A DNA stretch of 64,000 bases from Gemmobacter sp. 24YEA27. Lineage in GTDB: Bacteria > Pseudomonadota > Alphaproteobacteria > Rhodobacterales > Rhodobacteraceae. The translations under genes were made by a program, and so were the position numbers. Each line of letters starts with the position of its first letter. Within the stretch, counting starts at the first letter, position 1. Positions 28,479 through 38,446 of this stretch are shown piece by piece. The stretch spans positions 926,501 to 990,500 of the forward strand of contig NZ_JASJPW010000001.1 of the NCBI RefSeq assembly GCF_030052995.1, given 5' to 3'. A model generated the notes under the pieces. It did not search any database. It had not been told where the DNA came from and saw nothing but the letters and a program-made list of their open reading frames with translations.

Positions 28479-30566
28479 TCAGGCCGGCCCCATCGTTTCG
28501 CAGGCGGTGCCGCGTGCGCGCAGCCGGCGGCAGGCGAGATCGGCCTGATCTTCGGTGAGACCAAGGAAGGAGGCGCGGTATTTGCCGCCCTTTTGCGTGA
28601 CCTTGCGCAGCCCCTGGTCGAGGGTGGCGCTTTCGGTCAACCCGGTGCGCAGAAGCGCACGTTCGGCCTCGTAATGCGAGTTATAGGCGCCGACCGCGAC
28701 CCCAAAACCGCGCCCACCCGAGGTCGATTTTGACACGACGACCAGCTCTTCAGCCGGTGCTTCGGGCGCAGGCTCTGCCGCCGCCATGCGGACGGGTTCA
28801 AAGATCGGCGCGCGACGGGTCGGGGCCTCGGGATCAGTGACCATGGTTTGCGCATTCGCCGCCACGGTTTCCACGGCTGTCAGCGCGCCCTCATATCCCG
28901 ACGGGGCGGGGAGTTCGGACATCACATCGGGCGCGACATCGCTGGCCCCGGCAAGCCGGATCACTTCGGCCTCCGGCCTGGTGGCCGGTTCTGCGGCAGG
29001 GGCGACAAGCTCATAAACCGGAGCGGGTTCAGGGGCGATTTCGGCCAGCAGCGTTTCAGGGGCAGCCTCAGGCGCTGCAGCTGCCCGCGTCACATGTTCG
29101 GGGCGCGGCATCGGCCGCAGCCCTGCCAGAGCCACATCCTGCGCGGCGGGGGCAACGGCCTCGGGCGCCGGGGTTTCTGCCGGGGCACCACCAGCGGCCA
29201 GTGCCGCAGCCTGGGCCTCAAGGCTGCCCGGAGCGCTGGCCGAAGCACTGGCCGGTGCGACCGCAGCCATCGCCACGGCCGGTGCCTCTTCGGCAACCGG
29301 TGCCGCAGCGGCTGCGGCGGCCAGTGCGGCCTCGACCGCTTGCGGGTCAACCGTTTCGATTGCGGCGCCGGATGCGGACCCTGACGCGGCTGCAAGCTCG
29401 ACCGCCTGTGCCTCAAGCGTGCCGGGCGGCGGTGGAACGGCGGTGGCTTCGGCCAAAGCCGATTCGACGCCTTCTGCAATGGCTGCCGAAAGCGCATCCG
29501 GCACCACGACCGGCGCCGCCTCGGCGATCAGGGCCTCGGGGGCGCCTCCCCGGGCGGGGCGGGCTTTCGGACGCGGCGAGCTGGTCATCGCGCCGGACAC
29601 GCGCAGCGTCTTGGCAGCGCCGCCGGGCACATTCGGCGTGTCGATGGCCGCAGAGCTGTTATCGGCAAGCAGGTCGGCGGCGATGGCATCGCCGCCCTGG
29701 ATACCGGCAGCAGCCGGCCGCTTTTCACGCACGCCATTCTTCGCGAGGTTAAAGCCCTTGTTCATCAGCTCGACCATCTTCGCGTTGCGCTGTGCGGTCG
29801 ATGTGCCGCCAAAGACAGTGGCAATGATGCGCTTGTCGCCACGCTTGGCCGATGCGGTCAGGTTGAACCCGGCGGGCACGGTATAGCCGGTCTTGATGCC
29901 ATCCGCGCCTTCATAGCCGTCGAGGAACCGGCTGTTGGTGTTTACTACCTTGGCAATGCCGGCATCGGCGGTGCGACGCGAGAAGATGTTGTAGAATTGC
30001 GGGAAGTCGTAAAACAGGTGCCGCCCGAGCAGGTTCATGTCGCGTGCGGTCGAAAGATGGCCGGTCGCGGTCAGGCCATTGGCGTTTTTGAAGGTGGTGT
30101 TCTTCATCCCGAGCGCGCGGGCGGTGCGGGTCATGCGGCTCGCGAAAGCCGCCTCATTGCCGCCGATATGATCGCCAAGCGCCGAAGCCGCATCATTGGC
30201 GGATTTGATCGCGGCGGCGCGGATCAGATAGCGCACCTTGATCTGCTGCCCGGCCTTGAGCCCCAGCCGCGAGGGCGGCTGCGCGGCGGCATGTTTCGTC
30301 ACGGTGACCACGGTATCAAGCGACAGACGCCCGGCCTGGATCTCCTGGAAGGTGATATAGAGCGTCATCATCTTGGTCAGCGAGGCGGGATGCAGACGCG
30401 TATCCGCATTCTGCGACCAGAGTTCCTCGCCGGTGCGCGCATCCATGATGATCGCAGCAAAGGGTGCAGCATGGGCCGGAGTCGGCGCCAGCGCAGGAAG
30501 AATCAGCGCAAAAAGCGCGATGAATAGCGTTATGCTGCGGATAAACCGCCCGATAAGCGATGCCAC
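28479..30566 (-). CDS. D-alanyl-D-alanine carboxypeptidase with C-terminal SPOR domain
   Basis: 695 residues. A signal peptide ends near ALAPTPAHA (about 25-33). The S11 peptidase domain has SLTK (62-65), SAN (122-124) and KTG (225-227). About 280 residues of Ala/Pro/Glu-rich low-complexity linker follow. The last 70 or so residues (GFGVAVGAYNSHYEAERALLR, then YRASFLGLTEDQADLACRRL) form a SPOR domain that binds denuded glycan, typical of septal targeting. It trims the terminal D-Ala of peptidoglycan stem peptides in the periplasm. The linker is unusually long, and its length may vary through GCC-type repeats. Confidence 0.9.
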   Translation of the reverse strand: MASLIGRFIRSITLFIALFALILPALAPTPAHAAPFAAIIMDARTGEELWSQNADTRLHPASLTKMMTLYITFQEIQAGRLSLDTVVTVTKHAAAQPPSRLGLKAGQQIKVRYLIRAAAIKSANDAASALGDHIGGNEAAFASRMTRTARALGMKNTTFKNANGLTATGHLSTARDMNLLGRHLFYDFPQFYNIFSRRTADAGIAKVVNTNSRFLDGYEGADGIKTGYTVPAGFNLTASAKRGDKRIIATVFGGTSTAQRNAKMVELMNKGFNLAKNGVREKRPAAAGIQGGDAIAADLLADNSSAAIDTPNVPGGAAKTLRVSGAMTSSPRPKARPARGGAPEALIAEAAPVVVPDALSAAIAEGVESALAEATAVPPPPGTLEAQAVELAAASGSASGAAIETVDPQAVEAALAAAAAAAPVAEEAPAVAMAAVAPASASASAPGSLEAQAAALAAGGAPAETPAPEAVAPAAQDVALAGLRPMPRPEHVTRAAAAPEAAPETLLAEIAPEPAPVYELVAPAAEPATRPEAEVIRLAGASDVAPDVMSELPAPSGYEGALTAVETVAANAQTMVTDPEAPTRRAPIFEPVRMAAAEPAPEAPAEELVVVSKSTSGGRGFGVAVGAYNSHYEAERALLRTGLTESATLDQGLRKVTQKGGKYRASFLGLTEDQADLACRRLRARGTACETMGPA

Positions 30567-30749
30567 GTCGCCGATCCTTTGCCTGTTTCGGACCCCGGTT
30601 TTTATGGGATCTCACTTCTGCCTGACGGAGAGGCTAGCACAGGTCACCCTGGTGGAAAACCCGGAAATTTCAAGGGGTTTTCGCGGAATTTTCACCTGAT
30701 GCAGCTATGTTTCACCCGCCATATCCAGGGTGAATCGTCGCAAGTATCG

Positions 30750-31457
30750 CTATTTCCTGGGGCCTTGGCAGAGGTCTTGCAGCAATCCGGGCAGGAAAGA
30801 CAGGTCCGCAAGGTGACGGTAGCGGGGGTTCTGCACAGGTTCATCGGCGGATTCCAGCTCCCAGGCGGGTCCGTTGGGCACATGCACGCCCCAGGCACCG
30901 GCCTCCAGCGGTGCCACCACATCCGAGCGCATCGAATTGCCGGTCATCAGCGCGCGCGCTGCCCCCTCGCCATGGCGGGCAAAAATCTTCCGGTAAACTT
31001 CGGGCGTCTTTTCCGACACGATCTCGACCGCATCGAAACGATCACCAAGCCCGGACTGTGCCAGTTTGCGCTCCTGATGCAAAAGATCGCCCTTGGTGAT
31101 CAGGATCAGCCGATAATCCCCCGCCAGGGCCTCGACCGTCTCGCGGGCATGGGGGATCAGTTCGACCGGATGATCCAGCATCGCGCGCCCGGCACCCAGC
31201 AGTTCCGCGATCACCGAAGCCGGCACGCGTCCCTCGGTCACCTCGATCGCGGTTTCGATCATCGACAGGGTAAAGCCCTTCACCCCATAGCCATAGGCGC
31301 CGATATTGCGCTTTTCCGCCGCAAGCAGCCGCTCTTGCAGCTGATGCGGGTCGCTGTAATCGCGCAGGAGATCGGTGAAATGCTCCTGGGTGAGGCGGAA
31401 AAACGCCTCATTCTGCCACAGCGTATCATCCGCATCAAAGCCGATGGAGGTGATCAT
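30750..31457 (-). CDS. HAD-family hydrolase
   Basis: 235 residues with the HAD nucleophile motif GFDADDTLW near the N-terminus (nucleophile Asp at residue 8), a ITKGD motif II near residue 120, and SMRSDVVAPLEAG as motif IV. The cap is a small helical type. Likely a phosphatase of the HAD-IA group; substrate unknown. Single-gene unit facing away from clpS. Confidence 0.8.
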   Translation of the reverse strand: MITSIGFDADDTLWQNEAFFRLTQEHFTDLLRDYSDPHQLQERLLAAEKRNIGAYGYGVKGFTLSMIETAIEVTEGRVPASVIAELLGAGRAMLDHPVELIPHARETVEALAGDYRLILITKGDLLHQERKLAQSGLGDRFDAVEIVSEKTPEVYRKIFARHGEGAARALMTGNSMRSDVVAPLEAGAWGVHVPNGPAWELESADEPVQNPRYRHLADLSFLPGLLQDLCQGPRK

Positions 31458-31574
31458 CTGGCGGTTCCCCGGTGTTGTTGTGACACGGGCGTTGATGCAT
31501 CAATGCGATCTTAACACTCTCGTGGCTCTTTTCGTGGTGAGAAAAGCGATTATATTCCTGTCAGATTCAAGACA

Positions 31575-31976
31575 ATGCGAATCCTTTCAGCAGCCGGAGA
31601 ACCCGATTTGGCCTATAACCCGTTTACCCTGTCTGACCGCGAAAATGGTCCGGGCGCCGGTGGGTCGGGTGGCGCACCGGGCGAGGAGACGTCGCTTCTT
31701 GCCAAGCCCAAGCCGAAGACACAGCGCCCGCCGCTTTATAAGGTCTTGCTGCTGAACGATGACTACACACCGATGGAGTTTGTGGTCCATATTCTGGAAC
31801 GCTTCTTCGGGATGAACCACGCCCAGGCCTTCGATATCATGCTGATGGTTCATAAAAAGGGTCTCGCCGTAGTCGGGGTCTTTTCGTTCGAAGTGGCCGA
31901 GACCAAGGTCGCCCAGGTGATGGATTTCGCCCGCCGTCACCAGCATCCGCTTCAATGCACGATGGAAAAAGAGTAA
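31575..31976 (+). CDS. clpS: ATP-dependent Clp protease adaptor ClpS
   Basis: 133 residues from ATG 31575. A TTG at 31608 with GGAGA at 31596-31600 is at least as likely and would begin (M)AYNPFTLSD. The core [19 protein letters not shown] and the following [15 protein letters not shown] with histidine and acidic residues form the N-degron pocket. ClpS delivers N-end-rule substrates to ClpAP. clpA is not next to it in this window; the next gene is an rRNA methyltransferase. Confidence 0.92.
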   Translation: MRILSAAGEPDLAYNPFTLSDRENGPGAGGSGGAPGEETSLLAKPKPKTQRPPLYKVLLLNDDYTPMEFVVHILERFFGMNHAQAFDIMLMVHKKGLAVVGVFSFEVAETKVAQVMDFARRHQHPLQCTMEKE

Positions 31977-32012
31977 GGCGGGCGAAACTGGCCCTCGCGT
32001 TACAGGCGGAAC

Positions 32013-32999
32013 ATGCGTGCATCCCGGATAGAGCTGGCCCTGGAACAGGGCCTTTTTGTGCTTCCTTCAGAAGGTAAGATTGCCGTCTATCGCCCGCAGG
32101 AAGGCGATGACCTCTCAGATCTTCCCAAAGATCGTACCGTCGTGCTGACGGGCTTTCGCCCTGACCGCGACCATTTTGCGGCGCGCGGTTACGCGGTCGA
32201 AGGCGAGGGGCCCTGGGCGGCGGCGCTTGTCTGCGTGCCGCGTTCGCGCGAATATGCACGCGCGCTTCTGGCCGAGGCGGCAGCAGCGGTAAGCCCGGGC
32301 GGGCCGGTGCTGGTTGACGGGCAAAAGACCGACGGTATCGAGACCGCGCTGAAGGATCTGAAGCCGCTCGTCGCGCTGTCGGGCCCGATTTCCAAAGCGC
32401 ATGGTCGTATAGCGGCCTTCCCCGCCGGACCGGAACTGGCAGCATGGACCGCCCGCCCGCGTGAGATCGGGGGCGGTTTCATCACCCGTCCGGGGGTGTT
32501 TTCCGCCGATGGGCCGGATCCGGGATCGGTGCTGCTGGCAGAGTCGCTGCCTGAAAAGATCGGCCCGAAAGTGGTCGATCTGGGCGCGGGCTGGGGCTAT
32601 CTTTCGCAAGCGATCCTTGCACGCAACAGCGTCAGACGGCTTGATCTGGTCGAGGCCGAAGCAGTCTCGCTGGACTGCGCGCGCGAGAATATTCAGGACC
32701 TGCGCGCCCGGTTCCACTGGGGAGATGCGCTGAATTTCCGCCCCGAAAGCCTTGTCGAGACCGTGGTGATGAACCCGCCCTTCCATATCGGCCGCAGCTC
32801 TGACCCGAGGCTGGGGCTGGCCTTCATCCAGGCGGCGCGGAAGATGCTGGCGCCGGATGGGGCGCTCTGGATAGTCGCGAACCGCCATCTGCCCTATGAT
32901 GAGGCGCTGACGACCCATTTCCTGGAATATGAGACAATCGCGCAGACCAATGCGTTCCGCGTGACCCGCGCCATCAAGCCGCGCCGCCCGACCCGCTAA
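32013..32999 (+). CDS. RsmC-like class I SAM methyltransferase
   Basis: 328 residues in two parts: a degenerate N-terminal domain and a C-terminal methyltransferase domain with VVDLGAGWGYLSQAIL (SAM-binding loop, about residues 188-203) and the catalytic NPPFH motif near 252. This layout and NPPFH match RsmC/RlmG enzymes that make N2-methylguanine in rRNA. The exact nucleotide cannot be told from sequence; 16S G1207 (RsmC) is most likely. Confidence 0.82.
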   Translation: MRASRIELALEQGLFVLPSEGKIAVYRPQEGDDLSDLPKDRTVVLTGFRPDRDHFAARGYAVEGEGPWAAALVCVPRSREYARALLAEAAAAVSPGGPVLVDGQKTDGIETALKDLKPLVALSGPISKAHGRIAAFPAGPELAAWTARPREIGGGFITRPGVFSADGPDPGSVLLAESLPEKIGPKVVDLGAGWGYLSQAILARNSVRRLDLVEAEAVSLDCARENIQDLRARFHWGDALNFRPESLVETVVMNPPFHIGRSSDPRLGLAFIQAARKMLAPDGALWIVANRHLPYDEALTTHFLEYETIAQTNAFRVTRAIKPRRPTR

Positions 33000-33025
33000 G
33001 CGCTGCCAGAACCCCGAGATCCAGC

Positions 33026-33838
33026 ATGTCATTTTCTCTTTCCGGCAAGACCGCCATCGTTACCGGCGCCGCCAGCGGCCTCGGTCTCGCCATCGCACGC
33101 CACCTGATCCATAAGGGCGTGCGGGTCATGCTGGCCGATGCGGATGAGGCACGGCTGATGGCCGAAATGGGTGAGGCGGCCCAGGACGAAAGCTCGGTGC
33201 GACTGTTCCCGGGTGATCTGACGAAAAAACTGACGCTGGTGAACCTCGTCTCGGCCACAATAGAGGCCTTTGAGCGGATCGATATACTGGTCAATGCCGC
33301 GCGCCGCTGCCAGATCTCAGATGTGCTGAACCCCGATGCCGATCATGTCGAGACGCTCTGGCAGCAGAATGTGGTGGCGACGCTGCGGCTCAGCCAGCTT
33401 GTGGCGAAACGGATGATCCAGGCCGCCGCGGGGACCGAGCCGGATGAATATGGCGCTGTCGGCTCGATCATCAATTTCTCATCGGTGGCGGCGGTCCGGG
33501 TACAGCCGGAATTGCTGGGCTATTCCATGGCCTCGGCGGCGGTAGAGCAGATGACGCGGACCCTTGCCGTGGCGCTGGCGCCGAAAGGGATCCGGGTCAA
33601 TGCGGTCTCGATCGGCTCGGTCATGAGCGCGAGCCTGCAACTGGCGCTGAAAGAGGCGCCTGCGCTGCGGGAACGGATCGAAAGCGGCACGCCCCTTGGC
33701 CGGATCGCGGCGCCTGACGAGCTGGTCGAGACGATCCAGTATCTCGCCTCGGATGCGTCGCGCTTTGTGACCGGCCAGGTGCTGGTGGTGGATGGCGGGC
33801 GCGGGCTGCTGGATGCCGTCGCCGCGCCTGCGTTCTGA
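33026..33838 (+). CDS. SDR-family oxidoreductase lacking the active-site lysine
   Basis: 270 residues with the Rossmann TGAASGLG cofactor motif (about 13-20) and the catalytic Ser in INFSSVAA. The active-site pattern YxxxK reads Y166-S-M-A-S170, so the proton-relay lysine is Ser (codon TCG at 33533-33535). NNAG is also altered to VNAARR. The C-terminal DGGRGLL is normal. The protein may bind a dinucleotide without being an ordinary dehydrogenase, or may have an altered mechanism. It follows the methyltransferase by 26 bases. Confidence 0.82.
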   Translation: MSFSLSGKTAIVTGAASGLGLAIARHLIHKGVRVMLADADEARLMAEMGEAAQDESSVRLFPGDLTKKLTLVNLVSATIEAFERIDILVNAARRCQISDVLNPDADHVETLWQQNVVATLRLSQLVAKRMIQAAAGTEPDEYGAVGSIINFSSVAAVRVQPELLGYSMASAAVEQMTRTLAVALAPKGIRVNAVSIGSVMSASLQLALKEAPALRERIESGTPLGRIAAPDELVETIQYLASDASRFVTGQVLVVDGGRGLLDAVAAPAF

Positions 33839-33863
33839 CGCCCGCGTTACAGGGCGCCGGGCC

Positions 33864-34520
33864 TCAGCCCTGTTCGGCCACGAGCCAGGGCAGTTCCGAG
33901 AAATCCGAGAACCGCGCGGTCTGCGGCATCTCTTCGGCCGGCGATTTGCGGTAGCCTTCGGTGTAGAGGAGGAAGGGCAGCCCGGCTGCGACCGCGGTAT
34001 CGGCATCGACTTCGCTGTCGCCGACATAGAGTGCGGTCCCGCCGCCCAGTTCGGTGATGCACAGATGCAGGGGCGCGGGGTCCGGCTTCAGCGCGACGCG
34101 GCCCCCGCCGACGATGGCCGCGAAATAGCCGGTCAGCCCCATCTGATCGAGGACGATCCGCGCCGCCGTCTCGGGCTTATTGGTGCAGATGCCAAGCGGG
34201 TGGCCCGCGGCCTGCAAGGCGTCAAGCGCCGCGATCACACCGGGATAGATCCGGGTGCGCGCGGTGGGATCGGCCTCATATGCGGCCTCCATCGCGGCAA
34301 CCAGCCGGGGATGTTGCGCCATGTCAACGCCCCGGGTCTCCATCGCGCGCCGCACCAGATTGGCGACGCCTTTGCCGATGAAAGAGGTGACCGTGGGAAG
34401 GTCAAAAGGCGCCTGGCCTTCGGCTTGGAACACCTGGTTCAGCGCGGCCTGGAGATCGGGGACGGAATCGATCAGCGTGCCGTCGAGGTCGAAGATGACC
34501 GGAGTTGCAGCGGCGGTCAT
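33864..34520 (-). CDS. gph: Phosphoglycolate phosphatase
   Basis: 218 residues. The HAD motif [19 protein letters not shown] near residue 10 is characteristic of Gph; GICTNKPE (motif II) and [18 protein letters not shown] (motif IV) follow. It dephosphorylates 2-phosphoglycolate. The start overlaps the stop of the rpe gene by four bases, a coupling also seen in other proteobacteria. Confidence 0.9.
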   Translation of the reverse strand: MTAAATPVIFDLDGTLIDSVPDLQAALNQVFQAEGQAPFDLPTVTSFIGKGVANLVRRAMETRGVDMAQHPRLVAAMEAAYEADPTARTRIYPGVIAALDALQAAGHPLGICTNKPETAARIVLDQMGLTGYFAAIVGGGRVALKPDPAPLHLCITELGGGTALYVGDSEVDADTAVAAGLPFLLYTEGYRKSPAEEMPQTARFSDFSELPWLVAEQG

Positions 34521-35209
34521 TGGCGGGCTGCCTCGGCCACGGCGCGCAAAGCGCGGATATTTTCGCCATAAGGCGCGGGGTTTTTCACCGACCCGCCGGA
34601 GAAGACGGCAGATCCCGCCACCAGCACATCGGCGCCGGCTGCAACGACCAGCGGGGCGGTCTCGGTGGTGACGCCGCCATCGATCTCGATATGGATCGGG
34701 CGATCGCCGATCATGGCGCGCAGACGGCGGATCTTGTCGATCTGCGACAGGATCAGCTTTTGCCCGCCAAAGCCCGGATTGACCGTCATCACATTGATCA
34801 GGTCGATCTGGTCGAGCAGATATTCCACCGATTCAATGCCGGTCGCGGGGTTGAGGCAGATCCCCGCCTTGACGCCGTATCCCCGGATCGCCTGAAGCGA
34901 GCGATGCATATGCGGGCCCGCTTCGAGATGGACCGAGATGAAATCGGCGCCGGCTTTGGCAAAGGATTCGAGATAGGCATCGACCGGCGCGATCATCAGA
35001 TGGACATCCATCACGCCTTTGATATGCGGCCGGATCGCGGCGCAGGTCGCCGGGCCGAAGGTGATATTCGGAACGAAATGCCCGTCCATCACATCGACAT
35101 GCACCCAATCGGCACCCTGGGCCTCGATCGCTTCGCATTCGGCGCCGAAATTGGCGAAATCGGCTGAGAGGATCGAAGGGGCGATTTTGATCGCGCGCGA
35201 GAAGCTCAT
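34517..35209 (-). CDS. rpe: Ribulose-phosphate 3-epimerase
   Basis: 230 residues, a TIM-barrel epimerase interconverting ribulose 5-phosphate and xylulose 5-phosphate. Motifs: [15 protein letters not shown] at the start, [18 protein letters not shown] (metal-binding His and Asp), [16 protein letters not shown] and IEIDGGVT. It forms an operon with gph. Confidence 0.95.
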   Translation of the reverse strand: MSFSRAIKIAPSILSADFANFGAECEAIEAQGADWVHVDVMDGHFVPNITFGPATCAAIRPHIKGVMDVHLMIAPVDAYLESFAKAGADFISVHLEAGPHMHRSLQAIRGYGVKAGICLNPATGIESVEYLLDQIDLINVMTVNPGFGGQKLILSQIDKIRRLRAMIGDRPIHIEIDGGVTTETAPLVVAAGADVLVAGSAVFSGGSVKNPAPYGENIRALRAVAEAARQ

Positions 35210-35301
35210 ATGCGGGGCCTTTCCGACTGGGATGCGCCTGAAATAGCCGTGATCGGGTCCTGGTGCCAGAGCGGATTGCGGCCGCTGTCAGCCTCGCGGC
35301 G

Positions 35302-35874
35302 TCAGCCCCGGCGCAGCCAGACATAAAAGGCGCCGGTGCCGCCATGTTTCAGATGCGCTTCGGTCACTTCCTGCACCACTGCCGACAAAGGCGGCAGGCG
35401 CAGCCAGTGCGGCACCTGATGGCGCAGCGCGCCGATGGGGCGCGGCACCGGCTCATAGACCTGTTTGCCCTTGCCAGTGATCACCAGCACCAGCCGCTTG
35501 CCCGAAGCCTGCGCCCCCATCAGAAAGGCGATCAGTTCGGGATGCGCCACGGCAAGCGTCATACCGTGCAGGTCGATCCGTGCCTCGGGCGCGATCTTGC
35601 CGCGTATCATCTTTTTGTGCAGCCCGGCATCCATCCGCAATGGCGGCGGCGCGGCGGGCTTTTGCACGGGGGGCGCCTTTTCGCCAAGCCGAAACCGCGG
35701 CAGTGCCGGTTTTGGCGGCGGGGGAGGCGGCAGGGTCTCTTTCGGGAAGATGGCCTCTTGCGCCACATCCTCGGGGATCGCCCCGTTCGGCACATCATGC
35801 ATCGGGCGCAGGGTCCGCGCCACAGCCTGCCAGAGGTCACGTTCCTCGGGGCGGAGCACCCTTCGCCGCGCCAA
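35302..35874 (-). CDS. Smr-domain protein
   Basis: 190 residues with a Pro-rich N-terminal half and a C-terminal Smr domain: RIDLHGMTLAVAHPELIAFL, then LVLVITGKGKQ and a final AFYVWLRRG. Smr domains are nucleases or nucleic-acid binders; this stand-alone form is common in alphaproteobacteria (DUF2007/YdaL-like). It starts four bases after the mltA stop and probably shares its transcript. Confidence 0.85.
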   Translation of the reverse strand: MARRRVLRPEERDLWQAVARTLRPMHDVPNGAIPEDVAQEAIFPKETLPPPPPPKPALPRFRLGEKAPPVQKPAAPPPLRMDAGLHKKMIRGKIAPEARIDLHGMTLAVAHPELIAFLMGAQASGKRLVLVITGKGKQVYEPVPRPIGALRHQVPHWLRLPPLSAVVQEVTEAHLKHGGTGAFYVWLRRG

Positions 35875-35877
35875 GGC

Positions 35878-36912
35878 TCAGTTCCCCCCGGTCAGCGCCC
35901 AGGCGCGGTCGATGGGCAAAAGCTGCACCATCCGCCCGCCATCGCGCACGATCCCGGCGGCATCGCCTGCGCGGTCGCCATAGCCGTAGAAAATATCCGC
36001 CCGCTGCGCGCCCTTGATCGCGCCGCCGGTATCCTGCGCCACCATCAGCCGGCTGAGGGCCGCCTGGCCCTCTTTCTCGATCCATACGGGCGCGCCCAGT
36101 GGCACGAAAGCCGGGTCGACGGCCAGCGAGCGCATCGGCGTGATCGACTTGCCCATCGCGCCGATCGGGCCCTTTTCGGGGGGCAGATTGCTGATCTTGC
36201 GGAAGAAAATATAAGAGGGGTTGTGGTTCAGCAATTCGGCTCCGATGGCCGGATTGCGGCGCACAAAGGCCTGGATGGTCTGGGCCGAGACCTGATGCGC
36301 CGCGAACATGCCGCGCCGCACCATCTCTTGCCCGACCGAGCGATAGGCATGGCCGTTGCGGCCCGCATAGCCCAGCCGGATCGTCGATCCATCGGTCATC
36401 TTCACCCGGCCCGAGCCCTGGATATGCAGAAAGAACACTTCAACCGGATCGTCGATCCAGGCGATTTCCAGCCCGCGCCCGCGCAAAGCCCCGGCTTCGA
36501 TCTCGGAACGGCTGTAATAGACCATGCCGTCCTGCAGATCCGGCGGGCGGCGGTACAGTGGCCAGGCATAGGTGGGGGTGCGGACCGGCGAGCCATTCAG
36601 CTCCGGCTCGTAATAGCCGGTGAAAAGTGCCGGCGGCTTGCCGATGATCACCGGGCGGAACAGGAGTTCAAAAAACGCCCGCGCCGAGGCATTGTCTTTC
36701 GGCACGTCGCCGGCCAGCTTGCAGACCGGGCGCCAGTAAGGGGCATCAAGCTGGTTGCAGGTGACAAGAAACGCCTCGAGCGCCTCAAGCTGTCCGCCCT
36801 CGCGCCAGCCGGACAGGGATTCGAACTCCACCATCTCGGCGCGCGCCTCATCGGCGCCCGTCACCGCAGCCAGTCCGACCAGTAATGCGATGACCAGAGG
36901 GCGCAGCAGCAT
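35878..36912 (-). CDS. mltA: Membrane-bound lytic murein transglycosylase A
   Basis: 344 residues with a signal peptide (about 1-26). The MltA core has LFTGYYEPELNGS and IQGSGRV, and the C-terminal 3D domain has AQDTGGAIKGAQRADIFYGYG with the catalytic Asp. No lipobox cysteine is evident, so it may be soluble in the periplasm or membrane-held through its N-terminus. It cleaves peptidoglycan glycan strands. It lies between the Tim44-like gene and the Smr gene. Confidence 0.92.
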   Translation of the reverse strand: MLLRPLVIALLVGLAAVTGADEARAEMVEFESLSGWREGGQLEALEAFLVTCNQLDAPYWRPVCKLAGDVPKDNASARAFFELLFRPVIIGKPPALFTGYYEPELNGSPVRTPTYAWPLYRRPPDLQDGMVYYSRSEIEAGALRGRGLEIAWIDDPVEVFFLHIQGSGRVKMTDGSTIRLGYAGRNGHAYRSVGQEMVRRGMFAAHQVSAQTIQAFVRRNPAIGAELLNHNPSYIFFRKISNLPPEKGPIGAMGKSITPMRSLAVDPAFVPLGAPVWIEKEGQAALSRLMVAQDTGGAIKGAQRADIFYGYGDRAGDAAGIVRDGGRMVQLLPIDRAWALTGGN

Positions 36913-36921
36913 GGCATCAGA

Positions 36922-37581
36922 TCAGTCGCCGGTGGCGACCAGCTGCCAGTTCGGGTCATCCGACCCCATCTTGCGCGCAAAAACCCAGACGTCGCGCTGA
37001 CGTTTGACGGCCTTGGCGTCGCCTTCGATGACCGTGCCGTCCTTGTCGCGCACCACCGAAGTCAGCTCGCCGACAAAGCGCACCGTCAGTTCGGCAAAGC
37101 CGGAAACCTGGTCAAAGGTCGCCTCTTGCAGCGCCATTTCCTTCAGTCCGACGAAATTCGCCTCGACCGTCAGGCCGCGCGCCTCGCGGGCCTGGATCAC
37201 TTCGGAAAAGCTGGCCTCGACCTCGTCCCCGAGGAAATCGCGGATCGGGTCGAGATCGCCACGCTCAAAGGCCATCAGGATCATCTCATAGGCCTGACGC
37301 GCGCCCGAAAGGAACGGCGTCAGCGCGAAGGAGGGCTCGGCTTTCTTCATGCCCGCGAGGGCCTTTGCCGCATCCGAGCCCTCGGCCACATGATCGGTGA
37401 TGTCACGGTCAGGCCCGCCCTCGATCACCTCGAATTCACGTTTCACCGGGGCCTGCGTATCCTCGAGCGGGAGCGGTGGCTTTTCGAAACCATCGCGGGT
37501 GCCAAGCACCGAACGGAGCTTGAGGACCAGAAAAATAGCGACCCCGGCAAGGACCAGGAGCTGGATAAGCATGGAATTCAT
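36922..37581 (-). CDS. Tim44-like domain protein
   Basis: 219 residues. One N-terminal helix (about 4-22) anchors the protein; an acidic linker and a C-terminal Tim44/TimA domain (FLSGARQAYEMILMAFERGDLDPIRDFL onward) follow. In alphaproteobacteria this gene is often the first of a set with mltA and smr, as here. It is thought to act at the inner membrane; the role is not established. Divergent from fxsA across about 150 bases. Confidence 0.85.
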   Translation of the reverse strand: MNSMLIQLLVLAGVAIFLVLKLRSVLGTRDGFEKPPLPLEDTQAPVKREFEVIEGGPDRDITDHVAEGSDAAKALAGMKKAEPSFALTPFLSGARQAYEMILMAFERGDLDPIRDFLGDEVEASFSEVIQAREARGLTVEANFVGLKEMALQEATFDQVSGFAELTVRFVGELTSVVRDKDGTVIEGDAKAVKRQRDVWVFARKMGSDDPNWQLVATGD

Positions 37582-37733
37582 CGGTCATCCCGCCAAAAAA
37601 CACTGGCGCCGCCCTGTCGCGATGGCCGGAAGATGCGGCAAAGGCTTGGGGAGGCGTGATTGATCTCCTATGTAGGTTTTAGCAGGCCGCAAGTAAACCT
37701 TGCGACAATGATGCTTTCGACAAGGACCCCAAA

Positions 37734-38270
37734 ATGCCGCGTTTTTTGCTGATTCTGGCCTGGCCACTGATTGAAATCGGTTTGTTTGTGGTTGTCGGGG
37801 GCTGGATTGGCCTCTGGGCGACCCTTGCCTGGGTGGTCGGGACGGCGGTTGTCGGCATTGTGATCCTGCGAATGGTGGCGCGGCGCGGCGCCGGGCTTTT
37901 GCGCAACGGCCTCAACGGTGGCCTGAACCGGGGGCTGAGCGGAGCAGCTATGGCGGGCGATGCGCCGGTTACCGGGCTGATGCGGGGGCTTGCAGCCGTC
38001 TTGCTGATTTTGCCGGGGTTTCTGACCGATGCGCTTGGTTTGTTGCTTTTGCTGCCGCCGGTGCAGGCTCTGGTGAAAGGCGCAGTGCTGGCCCGTGTCA
38101 GCGCCATGGGGGCCGGTGCGTTTTCGCAGCGTCAGGCGGGCGCCGGCAGGGGGCAGGCCAGCATGCAGCAAGGTGATGTGACGCTCGATGGCGAATGGGT
38201 CGAAGTGCCGCCCGAACATCCCGCGGCACCTGGTCGCAACCGCCCGTCGCGCTGGACCGAAATCGAATAG
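37734..38270 (+). CDS. fxsA: FxsA-family membrane protein
   Basis: 178 residues with membrane helices at about 4-24, 27-45 and 80-100, beginning MPRFLLILAWPLIEIGLFV as FxsA proteins do. The C-terminal third is polar. FxsA overproduction relieves phage F exclusion in E. coli; the normal role is unclear. It is 176 bases upstream of secB, as in related genomes. Confidence 0.85.
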   Translation: MPRFLLILAWPLIEIGLFVVVGGWIGLWATLAWVVGTAVVGIVILRMVARRGAGLLRNGLNGGLNRGLSGAAMAGDAPVTGLMRGLAAVLLILPGFLTDALGLLLLLPPVQALVKGAVLARVSAMGAGAFSQRQAGAGRGQASMQQGDVTLDGEWVEVPPEHPAAPGRNRPSRWTEIE

Positions 38271-38446
38271 CTGCCTAGGGAGCTGAACCTGGTCATGGAA
38301 CCGGAGCCACCCCACGGGCTGACCCCGGAGCTTTCCATTGAGCGCCGCCCCCCGCTCTGCTAGGGGAGGGCGGTAGCTTTGACTGGCGCGGCGCGCCCCC
38401 GGGCGGGCAAACTGCCTCTGCCCGCGCAAATTCCAGGAGGATTTCG

